This document shows positions 36,201 to 42,752 of a DNA stretch of 42,845 nt, one piece after another; the stretch's first letter is position 1; each line of letters opens with the position of its first letter. The notes under the pieces were generated by a model. It worked only from the letters and a program-made list of their open reading frames with translations, was not told the DNA's origin and ran no database searches. Position numbers and translations under genes: made by a program. The stretch comes from Burkholderia sp. H160 (GTDB lineage: Bacteria; Pseudomonadota; Gammaproteobacteria; Burkholderiales; Burkholderiaceae): the NCBI GenBank assembly GCA_000173575.1, contig ABYL01000055.1, positions 1-42,845 on the forward strand. Reading direction: 5' to 3'.

Positions 36201-37907
36201 GCCGACCATGTATTCGATTCGCGCAGCCTCGCCTTCGCCGACGAAATCCGCGAACGCACGCAAGGCGCGGGCGTCGACATCGTGCTCAATTCGCTGGCCG
36301 GCGAAGCGATGGTGCGCAGTATCGACACGCTGCGTCCGTTCGGTCGTTTCCTCGAACTCGGCAAGCGCGATTTCTATGAAAACAGCCGCATCGGTTTGCG
36401 GCCGTTCCGTAACAACATCAGCTATTTCGGCATCGATGCGGACCAGTTGATGAGCGCGTTGCCGGGGCTGACCGCGCGTCTTTTCGACGACGTGATGCGG
36501 CTGTTCGCGGACGGCGTGCTGCATCCGCTGCCGTATCGCGCGTTCCCGGCCGAGCGCGTCGAAGAAGCGTTCCGCCATATGCAGCAGGCGCGGCAGATCG
36601 GCAAGATTCTCGTCACGTATCCGGCGGGCACGCCGAGTCCCGCGCGCTCGGCGCAAGCGGGTGCCACGCTGCAACTCGATCCGGCGGCCGCGTATCTGAT
36701 CGTCGGCGGCACGGGCGGGCTCGGCTTTGCGAGCGCGCGCCGGATGATGTCGCGCGGCGCGCGTCATCTGGTGCTCGCGAGCCGTTCCGGCACGCTCGCG
36801 CCTGAACTGGCCGAAGAAACCGCCCGCTGGCGCGCCAGCACCGGCGCAGAAGTGCGCACGGTCGCCTGCGACGTGACCGACGCAGCCGCGCTCGATGCGC
36901 TGCTCGCCGATATCGCACAACGCGGCACGCCGCTGAAGGGCGTGCTGCATTCGGCGATGGTGATCGACGACGGTCTCGTGCGCAATCTCGACGACGAGCG
37001 CTTTGCCGCTGTGCTCGCGCCGAAGGTGGCGGGTGCGTGGAACCTGCATCGCGCGACGCGCGACCTGTCGCTCGATTTCTTCGTGGTCTATTCGTCGGCG
37101 ACGACGTTCCTCGGCAATCCGGGGCAGTCGAGCTATGTCGCGGCAAACAGCTTCCTCGAAGCGCTGATCGCGCAGCGACGCGCGGCCGGCCTGGCCGGCA
37201 CCTGCATGGCGTGGGGCCCGCTCGATGACGTCGGCTTCCTCGCGCGCAACGCGGACACGCGCGAAGCGCTGCAGGCGCGGATCGGCGGCGTGTCGATCAG
37301 CTCGGCCGAGGCGCTGGCCGCGCTCGAACGCGCACTCGTCGCGATGCATGCGGGCGAGGCAGTGGTGCGGCTCGATTGGCATGCGCTCGCGCTCGGCATG
37401 CCGGCGGCGCGCGCGCATCGCTATGCCGAGATGCAGACGCGCGGCAGTCACGAACCGGCTCATCAGGGTAGCGTGCAGATGCGCGAGCAGATCGCGGCGA
37501 TGCCATTCGGCGACGCGCTGCGCCTGGTCGAGGAGACGTTGCAGGCGCAGATCGCGCGCATCCTGCACATGTCGCCGGAGAAGATCGAAACCGGCCGCTC
37601 GATTCTCGACATGGGCATGGATTCGCTGATGGGCATGGAGCTCGGCATGGCCGTCGAAGAGCGCTTCGAGGTCAAGCTGTCGATCATGACGATGGCCGAG
37701 GGCGCGACCGTGCATTCGCTCGCGCAACGAATCGTCGAATCGATCCAGACGCAGGACGAAGCGGCCGAGCCGAACGGCGCCGCCGCGCAGATGGCGGCGC
37801 AGGTCGCGGCAGTCGCCGCGCAGCATGCGCTCGACGTGGGTGCCAATGCATTGGCCGACGTGGCCGATGCGATGTCCGCTCAGTCGGGCGCGACGGAGCT
37901 GGCCTGA
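30243..37907 (+). CDS. wcbR: Reducing type I polyketide synthase KS-AT-DH-(MT)-ER-KR-ACP (WcbR-like)
   Basis: This 2554-residue single-module PKS has the following domains, in order. KS (1-425) has Cys174, His310 and His350. AT (about 540-850) has GHSVGE (Ser633) and YAFHS (His738). DH (about 910-1190) has HVVDGGAAFP (His937) and Asp1111. A methyltransferase-like region (about 1230-1600) has a damaged SAM site. ER (about 1790-2120) has GAAGGVG near 1949. KR (about 2150-2330) has GGTGGLG, Ser2285 and Tyr2298. ACP has GMDSL (Ser2461), and an Ala-rich tail of about 55 residues follows. All reductive sites are intact, so an iteratively used module would give a saturated fatty-acid-like chain. There is no thioesterase or reductase release domain. 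Overlaps at both ends (ATGA, TGATG) place it in the capsule operon. The phenylalanine in YAFHS hints at malonyl rather than methylmalonyl units. A PKS/FAS of this kind (wcbR) is known in the B. pseudomallei capsule I locus. Confidence 0.95.
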   Translation: MTKQIAIVGMACRFPGHVENPEDFWALLRDEKDAVTQVPADRFGTEFYQHPSKREAGKSYTFSAGVLDDVAGFDASFFGISPREAQQMDPQQRLLLELAWETFEDAGVRPRDIEGSNCAVYVGVASPDYGNRFVDDLNAVDPYSATGNTLSIASNRLSYLFDLRGPSVSVDTACSSSLVALHQACQALQAGDAEVALAGGVNLLLHPFGFVTFSKASMLSPRGRCRAFDATGDGYVRSEGGALVMLKTLERALADGDTIHAVIAGTGVNSDGYSQGGISVPGAATQAALLRTVYQRAGVDPRSLAYVEAHGTGTAVGDPIEARALMSVASAGRPVDRPLLIGSVKTNVGHLETASGMAGLIKAILCLKHRAVPKTLHFETPNPAIDFVGGRLRVVDRLTPLESPDGADAPLVIGINSFGFGGTNAHVVLREAPASNVTNAAQPESGDTTAPLTPLVLSTRAAAALPDLAARYLTSLDQGASWNLLAANAAHRRQWLKDRAIVAPSTLAEARAALAELATSTQEHADMALVKGEAPTDDGRLALVFSGNGSQWAGMGKQLLEQEPVFSAALEELDALWGADGSPSLLDMLREGVSAERLAATEHSQPLLFAIQVGVVRVLEARGVAYDVCVGHSVGEVAAAWASGALALAQAVRVIKIRSRAQASTRGTGRMAAAGLGEAAMRALIAQHNLDAMVEVAGVNSPQAVTLAGSLDALQTLETVVKASGRFFQMLDLDYAFHSRQMDPIQLDVLTGLADLAPNAATRGFVSTVTGDELAGAELDAHYWWRNIREPVRFGDAIARIAQNGVRLFLEIGPHSILRTYVTQTLDDAHIAGRSLPTLKRNHDSAEMLHHALHTMIANGARVDVDRFAPRALLSQRLALPSYPWQHEHHWLGPTAEAYNLVYRRREHPLLGYRLHEHALAWENQLDPAGLPMLADHVVDGGAAFPGAGYVEMALAAARVHFGTASCAVENVEIRLPVVFQPQHSKLFRFTVDVRTANFTIETRDRMSDEAWSLNVTGRLLASGCALADAAASLPLFDLTSLLAQPDMSGDTLYANTAAIGLNYGPAFRWVRAVHVDANADIALAEVNMPEVIAQSVDPANAYALHPALMDSGFHPLFALLASPRHGEVEHAAYVPVQLGRIDYLRGDAIRYVLARIERRSPHSVVASFEFADAQGAIVARLSACRFRRVDLLSRRQQAPGRYTYIVEAKPLAADVNAHALPTPAALLADATSVLAAQEDEARRHTHLTEMLPLLDVLVGAYALQALDALDVFAQPALPDCAHPTLLTRLTQIVVEDGLARRDGSRLVREDDACANLPAIDELWRELLAQSPAHVAELTLLAHCGASLPAVLRGEVKGAQVLPPSRSSLVEHFFEASPTWTHANSLTEACLHRAIESWSEPRRLRVLELDSPLTDVLQPLAIHVPVSRCDYTIAGTREQLSGFDANEHPSLHIATVEFGDAPRLVGVDVGERYDVVVASHVLAAQNEPRALLAALRGWLAPGALVVIAEPRNSRFADLVFDLDADAAHANARRAAWLSPQALAQLLEQAGFEQVARHTEQGLDLEGAPTLLVARAPFEVTGNNAADGAQVSTLPAHWSLLHATPDAIDATLATALQAAGHTTSSTTLQTLRHDMSKLTAPAGVGHHVVFIAPDQPLSADADGAEVMHTQRHTTLALAQLVRDLVAVSNEIRPQLWVVTRGGAPVATPFVDAASLRPEQGALWGLVRVLANEHPELSCRLIDVCATQREAGALLARELLASDGEEEVLLTPRGRYVTRMLPTPNAALRDIVAEPLRARNEAAVLGFASPGSLRNLEWFALPQHELAADEVEIEPVATGLNFRDVMYAMGLLSDEAVENGFAGATIGMELSGRVVRVGRDVQRFAPGDAVLGFAPASFASHVRTKADAIARKPARLTFEEAATVPTTFFTAYYALCELARLRRGERVLVHGAAGGVGIAAIQLARHLGAEVFATAGSREKREFVRLLGADHVFDSRSLAFADEIRERTQGAGVDIVLNSLAGEAMVRSIDTLRPFGRFLELGKRDFYENSRIGLRPFRNNISYFGIDADQLMSALPGLTARLFDDVMRLFADGVLHPLPYRAFPAERVEEAFRHMQQARQIGKILVTYPAGTPSPARSAQAGATLQLDPAAAYLIVGGTGGLGFASARRMMSRGARHLVLASRSGTLAPELAEETARWRASTGAEVRTVACDVTDAAALDALLADIAQRGTPLKGVLHSAMVIDDGLVRNLDDERFAAVLAPKVAGAWNLHRATRDLSLDFFVVYSSATTFLGNPGQSSYVAANSFLEALIAQRRAAGLAGTCMAWGPLDDVGFLARNADTREALQARIGGVSISSAEALAALERALVAMHAGEAVVRLDWHALALGMPAARAHRYAEMQTRGSHEPAHQGSVQMREQIAAMPFGDALRLVEETLQAQIARILHMSPEKIETGRSILDMGMDSLMGMELGMAVEERFEVKLSIMTMAEGATVHSLAQRIVESIQTQDEAAEPNGAAAQMAAQVAAVAAQHALDVGANALADVADAMSAQSGATELA

Positions 37908-38821
37908 TGCGCGCGCCCGCTGGCTGGAGTCATCGCGAAGGCACGCTCGCACGCGTGCTGACGGTGAGCGGCCATGGCCTGCACACGGGCCGGCGCGTGA
38001 CCGTGCGGATTCTGCCGGGCACGGCCAGCAGCCCGCGCGGTATCGTGTTCCGGCGCATGCGGCAGGGCCGCGCGCTGGCCGAATTCGCGGTGAGTCCCGA
38101 GTTACGGCGCGGGCAGCCGCTGTGCACGATGCTCGAATCGACCGATGGGGTACGCGTGCGCACGGTCGAGCATCTGCTGGCCTCGCTGCTGACGTGCGAA
38201 ATCGATCGCGCGACGGTCGAGCTCGACGCCGAGGAAGTGCCGATTCTCGATGGCAGCGCGCAACCCTGGATCGATGAGATTCGTGCGTGCGGCCGCATCG
38301 AGTTGCCGGATGCAAAGCGTTTCATTCGCGTGCTGCGGCCGCTGCGGATCGCTGACGGTGCCGGCACGCGCGACGAACGCAGCATGTCGATCGAACCGGC
38401 AGCCGCCTACGAATTGAGCGTGCGCAACGATCTGAAGGGCTTCGGCGAATTGCGCTGGGATGGCGAGCTGACGCCCACGACCTTTGCCGGCGAGATCGCG
38501 CCGTCGCGTTCGTATGGGCGCGTCAAGTGGGCGATTCCGGCGATCGCGGCCGGCTATGTGCGCGGCGTGCCGATTCTGCGCGGCGCGCGGCTGTCGTGCA
38601 CGGCGGCGATCGTCGGCAATCGGGTGCTCGGCGGCATGCGCGTGCCTGACGAATTCGTGCGGCACCGCGTGCTCGATTTGGTCGGCGATATGGCGATGGC
38701 CGGGGCGCCATTGCTGGGCCGCGTGAGCGCGCTGCGGCCGAGTCACGAAATGAACTACCGGCTCATCGCCGCGCTGCTCGCGAATCGCGACGCGTGGGAA
38801 TGGGCCGAATTCGCGAGCTGA
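37907..38821 (+). CDS. LpxC-family deacetylase paralogue
   Basis: This 304-residue protein is of the LpxC zinc-deacetylase family. GHGLHTGRRVTVRI, TVEHLLASL (Glu88, His89), VPDEFVRHRVLDLVGD (His253, Asp257) and SHEMNYRLI (His280) keep the catalytic Glu, all three zinc ligands and the late active-site His with LpxC-like spacing. The Lys that usually follows the second zinc His (RHK) is Arg here. The essential lpxC of lipid A synthesis normally lies beside ftsZ, so this is a second, cluster-specific copy. It may remove an acyl or acetyl group from an amine in a lipid or sugar intermediate of the capsule. The start overlaps the PKS stop (TGATG). Confidence 0.9.
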   Translation: MRAPAGWSHREGTLARVLTVSGHGLHTGRRVTVRILPGTASSPRGIVFRRMRQGRALAEFAVSPELRRGQPLCTMLESTDGVRVRTVEHLLASLLTCEIDRATVELDAEEVPILDGSAQPWIDEIRACGRIELPDAKRFIRVLRPLRIADGAGTRDERSMSIEPAAAYELSVRNDLKGFGELRWDGELTPTTFAGEIAPSRSYGRVKWAIPAIAAGYVRGVPILRGARLSCTAAIVGNRVLGGMRVPDEFVRHRVLDLVGDMAMAGAPLLGRVSALRPSHEMNYRLIAALLANRDAWEWAEFAS

Positions 38822-38844
38822 ACGTACGGGATTAGCGAAACACT

Positions 38845-40182
38845 ATGGGACTGGGTGATCACCTTCGCCAGCAACTCGCCGCGAAGGCGTTGATGAGGCA
38901 GCTCGAACGCGTGTCCGACGAGGCGCGCGAGCCAGGCGCGCCGCTCGCGGCGAGCGGCACTCGCGCGACGCAGGACGCCGCGCGCGCCGAGCTATGCAGC
39001 TTCGAAAGCATGCCGGGTTATCAACAGGTCGAGATCCTGCGACAGATGGGCGACAAGCTGCAGGTGCAGTCGCCGTTCTTTCGCGTGCATGAAGGCGTGG
39101 CCGGCGCGACGACGCAAATCGGCGGTGCCGAGTATCTGAACTTCGCGAACTACAACTACCTTGGGCTCGCCGGCGATCCGCACGTTGGCGCGCGCGCGAA
39201 AGAGGCGATCGACCGCTATGGCACGTCGGCGTCGGCGAGCCGCATGGTCGCGGGCGAACGGCCCGTGCAGCACGAACTCGAAACGGCGCTCGCGTCGTTC
39301 TACGAGGTCGACGATTGCGTCGTGTTCGTGAGCGGCCATGCGACCAATGTGACCGTGATCGGCTCGCTGTTCGGTCCGGGCGACCTGATCGTCCATGACT
39401 CGCTCGCGCATAACAGCATCGTGCAGGGCGCGCAATTGAGCGGCGCCAAACGGCTCAGTTTTCCGCACAACGACTGGCAGGCGCTCGACGCGTTGCTCGC
39501 GCGCGTGCGGCACGATTACCGGCGCGTGCTGATCGCGATCGAAGGTCTGTACAGCATGGACGGGGATATTCCCGATCTCGCGAAATTCGTCTACATCAAG
39601 CGCCGTCATGCGGCGTTCCTGATGGTCGACGAGGCGCATTCGCTCGGCGTACTAGGTGAGTACGGCAAGGGCGTGCGTGAGCATTGCGGCGTGGCGAGCG
39701 GCGACGTCGATATCTGGATGGGTACGCTCAGTAAAACGCTGGCCGGTTGCGGCGGATTTATCGCCGGCACGCAGGCGTTGATCGATATCCTGCGCCATCT
39801 CGCGCCGGGCTTCCTGTATAGCGTGGGGCTCGCGCCTTCGTTGGCGGCGGCGTCGCTCGCGGCGCTCGAGCGTCTGATCGCCGAGCCCGAGCGGGTCGCA
39901 CGCTTGCGCGCACGCGGGCGGCAGTTCATCGATGAAGCGCGCGCCGCCGGTCTCGATACCGGCAAGAGCGCGGGATACGCAGTCGTCCCGATCATTACCG
40001 GCAGCACGCTGAAGGCCGCGCAATGGGCGAACGCGATGTTTGCCGAAGGCATCAACGTGCAGCCGATTTTCTATCCGGCCGTCGAGGAAAAGGCGGCGCG
40101 GTTGCGCTTTTTCATCTGCTCGACGCACGAACCCGAACAGATCAGCCGCACGATCGGCGCGCTCAGGCGCGTCGTTCGCTAA
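38845..40182 (+). CDS. wcbT: PLP-dependent alpha-oxoamine synthase (WcbT-like)
   Basis: This 445-residue enzyme is of the BioF/serine palmitoyltransferase/KBL family with an extra N-terminal segment of about 60 residues. Key motifs are NYNYLGLAGDP, GTSASASRMVAGERPVQHELE, EGLYSMDGDIPDL, DEAHSLGVLG and GTLSKTLAGCGGFIAG with the Schiff-base Lys297. Family members condense an amino acid with an acyl-CoA or acyl-ACP, losing CO2, to give an aminoketone. Related enzymes or domains release chains from PKSs. Here it is probably the partner that takes the chain from the ACP of the PKS encoded two genes upstream. The usual pipeline label 8-amino-7-oxononanoate synthase (biotin synthesis) is unlikely in this setting, since no bio genes are near. 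Confidence 0.92.
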   Translation: MGLGDHLRQQLAAKALMRQLERVSDEAREPGAPLAASGTRATQDAARAELCSFESMPGYQQVEILRQMGDKLQVQSPFFRVHEGVAGATTQIGGAEYLNFANYNYLGLAGDPHVGARAKEAIDRYGTSASASRMVAGERPVQHELETALASFYEVDDCVVFVSGHATNVTVIGSLFGPGDLIVHDSLAHNSIVQGAQLSGAKRLSFPHNDWQALDALLARVRHDYRRVLIAIEGLYSMDGDIPDLAKFVYIKRRHAAFLMVDEAHSLGVLGEYGKGVREHCGVASGDVDIWMGTLSKTLAGCGGFIAGTQALIDILRHLAPGFLYSVGLAPSLAAASLAALERLIAEPERVARLRARGRQFIDEARAAGLDTGKSAGYAVVPIITGSTLKAAQWANAMFAEGINVQPIFYPAVEEKAARLRFFICSTHEPEQISRTIGALRRVVR

Positions 40183-40218
40183 CCACACCGCAACGAATCA
40201 AATACGGGGCAGCCTGTC

Positions 40219-40929
40219 ATGTATGCCGTAGATCCCGAGCGCACGGATTGGCCCGAGCGCCAACACGCAGCGCCCGCGCTGCGCTGTCGTGCCGCGCGCC
40301 CCGACGACGCCGAAGCGTGCGCGCCGCTGATTTTCGCATCAGGCGTGCGCGAGTTCGGATTCTTTCTCGGCGAGCCGGTCGATGCATGCATCGAGTTTCT
40401 GGCGTTTGCTTTTGGATCGAAGTTGGGGCGCTTTTCGTATCGACGCCATCGCGTGGCCGTTACCGAAGACGACCAGCCGGTCGCGGTGCTTGCGCTGCAC
40501 GACGGACGCGACACCTGGTTCGACGATCCGCATGTAGCGCTGATGCTGGTGCTGTTCTTCGGTCTGCGCCGCACCGTTCGCATGCTGTTGCGCGGCCTCG
40601 TGCTCGAAAGCGAATTGCCGGCGCCGAAGTCGTCGCAGACGCTGATCGCGCACTGCGCGACGCATGAACGCCTGCGCGGCACGGGTTCTTTCAGCACGCT
40701 CTTTGCGGACGCGATGCGCGCCGGTGAGCTGATGAATGTGCAGACGGGCGCGGCGCGTGGCGAGCACGATCGACAACAACTCGTGCTCGACGTGCTGGTG
40801 AGCAACAGGCGCGCATACGCGCTGTACCGGCGTCTCGGGTTCGTCGAATTGCCGCGCCGGGCGCCGGTTTCGGCACGCCTGCCGCGCGAGCTGGAGTCGG
40901 TACGGATGGAGTGGATTGGGAAGAAATAA
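40219..40929 (+). CDS. GNAT-family acyltransferase
   Basis: This 236-residue protein has a GNAT fold in its C-terminal half: the acyl-CoA-binding loop RLRGTGSF and the closing LVLDVLVSNRRAYALYRRLGFVEL. The N-terminus is an ALRCRAARPDDAEACAPLI start typical of the family, and an inserted hydrophobic stretch (HVALMLVLFFGLRRTVRMLL) could touch the membrane. The start at 40219 lies 36 bases past the oxoamine synthase stop. In this operon it could acylate the amine of an amino lipid or an amino sugar. Specificity cannot be read from sequence. Confidence 0.83.
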   Translation: MYAVDPERTDWPERQHAAPALRCRAARPDDAEACAPLIFASGVREFGFFLGEPVDACIEFLAFAFGSKLGRFSYRRHRVAVTEDDQPVAVLALHDGRDTWFDDPHVALMLVLFFGLRRTVRMLLRGLVLESELPAPKSSQTLIAHCATHERLRGTGSFSTLFADAMRAGELMNVQTGAARGEHDRQQLVLDVLVSNRRAYALYRRLGFVELPRRAPVSARLPRELESVRMEWIGKK

Positions 40930-41012
40930 GAGGCGCAGCAAACAGACAGCCGAAACATACGGTGCGAGCATGCGATGCAGTCGATTCACAAGATACAAAC
41001 GAGGACCTGAGC

Positions 41013-42443
41013 ATGCACATCTATCCCGTAGTTCTTTGTGGCGGCAGCGGCACGCGACTGTGGCCGATGTCGCGCGGCGGCTATCCGAAGCAGTACCTCG
41101 CACTGACCGGCGAACACACGCTGGTCCAGCAGACCGCGTTGCGCTTGCGCGGCATCGAGGGTGTCACCGCGCCGATCGTCGTCACGAACAATGAACAGCG
41201 TTTTCTTGTCGCCGAACAACTTCGCCAGGTGGACGTGGGCTCCGCAAACATCGTGCTGGAACCGGCAAGCCGCAACACGGCGCCGGCCATCGCCGTGGCC
41301 GCATTGCTCGCCTTGCGCGACACGCCGGATGCGTTGCTGCTCGTGCTGCCGTCCGATCATGTGATCGCGGGCGAGGCGGCGTTCGTCAAGGCGGTCGAAG
41401 CGGCCGCGCAGATCGCGAAAGATGGACGTCTGGTCACGTTCGGCATCACGCCGACCGAACCGCACACCGGCTACGGTTACATTCGCGCGGGCGCGCCGCT
41501 GATCGACGGCACGCAGACGTTCGCGGTCGACTCGTTCGTCGAGAAGCCCGATGCCGCGACCGCTCAGCGCTTCATCGATGAGGGCCGCTACTACTGGAAT
41601 AGCGGCATGTTCATACTGAAGGCGTCGACGTATATGGACGAGTTGCGCCGCTACGAGCCGGAGATCGCGCGTCAGGCCGAGCTGTCGTTGCAAAGCGCGC
41701 AGCAGGATTACGACTTCGTGCGTCTCGATGCCGAGGCGTTCGCGGCCTGCCCGAACATCTCCGTCGATCACGCGGTGATGGAGAAGACCCAGCGTGCGGC
41801 TGTCGTCGCGGTGGCCGATCTCGGCTGGAATGACATCGGCTCGTGGACGGCGCTTGCCGATATCGCCGAGCGCGATGCGCAAAACAACGCGCTGATCGGC
41901 GACGTGCTGACCGACGCGGTCAGCAACTCATATATTCGCGCCGAGCATCGGCTCGTGGCGGCGATCGGGCTCGAGAACGTCGTGATCGTCGAAACCGCGG
42001 ACGCGGTGCTGGTCGCGCATCGGGACCAGGCGCAGGATGTGAAAAAGATCGTCGCGCAGCTCAATGCGATGGGACGTCACGAGTCGGTCACTCATCGTCG
42101 CGTGGTGCGGCCGTGGGGTTCGTATGAAGGGATCGATAGCGGCGAGCGCTTCCAGGTTAAGCGCATCGTGGTCAATCCGGGCGCGCAACTGAGTCTGCAG
42201 ATGCATCACCATCGCGCGGAGCACTGGATCGTCGTGAAGGGCACCGCGCTCGTGACGAATGGTGACAAGGAAATCATGCTGACCGAGAACCAGTCGACAT
42301 ATATTCCGCTCGGCGTCACGCACCGGTTGCTGAACCCGGGCAAGATTCCGCTCGAGTTGATCGAGGTGCAGTCTGGCGCGTATCTTGGCGAAGACGACAT
42401 CGTGCGGTTCGAGGATACGTACGGGCGCGTGGCGAAGGCCTAA
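41013..42443 (+). CDS. manC: Mannose-1-phosphate guanylyltransferase/mannose-6-phosphate isomerase
   Basis: This 476-residue bifunctional enzyme starts at the ATG at 41013, which has a GAGGA site 7 bases before it. The frame is open to 40911 but the first 34 codons overlap the GNAT gene and are not conserved. The pyrophosphorylase domain starts with PVVLCGGSGTRLWPMSRGGYPKQYL and contains FVEKPD. The C-terminal cupin isomerase domain contains RPWGSYEGID and QMHHHRAEHWIVVKG. It makes GDP-mannose from mannose-6-phosphate together with the phosphomannomutase gene that follows. A terminator at 42480-42508 ends this transcript. Confidence 0.96.
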   Translation: MHIYPVVLCGGSGTRLWPMSRGGYPKQYLALTGEHTLVQQTALRLRGIEGVTAPIVVTNNEQRFLVAEQLRQVDVGSANIVLEPASRNTAPAIAVAALLALRDTPDALLLVLPSDHVIAGEAAFVKAVEAAAQIAKDGRLVTFGITPTEPHTGYGYIRAGAPLIDGTQTFAVDSFVEKPDAATAQRFIDEGRYYWNSGMFILKASTYMDELRRYEPEIARQAELSLQSAQQDYDFVRLDAEAFAACPNISVDHAVMEKTQRAAVVAVADLGWNDIGSWTALADIAERDAQNNALIGDVLTDAVSNSYIRAEHRLVAAIGLENVVIVETADAVLVAHRDQAQDVKKIVAQLNAMGRHESVTHRRVVRPWGSYEGIDSGERFQVKRIVVNPGAQLSLQMHHHRAEHWIVVKGTALVTNGDKEIMLTENQSTYIPLGVTHRLLNPGKIPLELIEVQSGAYLGEDDIVRFEDTYGRVAKA

Positions 42444-42752
42444 GGTGATCGGCGTCTAGCCTCGAAACCGCGTTTCGCAGGCCACCGGTCGAGACCGGTG
42501 GCCTTTTTCATGTACGCCCGTCATGGGTCCTCTTGTGGACGTAAATCCCATCGCAAGTTGATCACAACGAGCGAAGCAAAGCGCAACTGCAACAGGGTGA
42601 TCGATTGTGGGGAGGAATCGTGGAGCGGATCGCTACTGGCATCGCGTACCGCACCGTTTCACCGCGGGTTTGCCCGCGTGCGTTTCAACGCGATTCTTCC
42701 GGTCGAGCATGGGTGCAGGTCAAAATTTTCCATTGCACGCAAGTAAGCCAAC
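42444..42752. other. Intergenic region between manC and phosphomannomutase gene
   Basis: These 309 bases hold the manC terminator in the first 65 bases. No ORF in the remainder (42509-42752) looks real. The remainder should hold the promoter of the phosphomannomutase gene; no clear -35/-10 pair was seen. Confidence 0.5.
42480..42508 (+). terminator. Rho-independent terminator after manC
   Basis: A perfect 10-base stem GGCCACCGGT (42480-42489) and ACCGGTGGCC (42494-42503), loop CGAG, is followed by five T residues. It is the main stop signal of the kpsS-to-manC transcription unit. Confidence 0.93.

Noticed and set aside
31611-38315. Long antisense frames (826, 517 and 841 codons) across the PKS gene
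   Set aside because: Composition is typical of antisense shadows, none has a recognisable motif, and the sense strand carries all PKS active sites.
38845-40182. Biotin pathway enzyme BioF
   Set aside because: The family match is real, but no other bio genes are present, the protein has an N-terminal extension, and it sits in a PKS-capsule operon.
40911-41012. Longer start for manC
   Set aside because: The extra codons overlap the GNAT gene end and encode no family sequence; the ATG at 41013 has a good ribosome site and gives the standard N-terminus.
42498-42746. An 82-codon ORF between manC and the phosphomannomutase gene
   Set aside because: It starts inside the terminator hairpin region, lacks a ribosome site and has no family resemblance.
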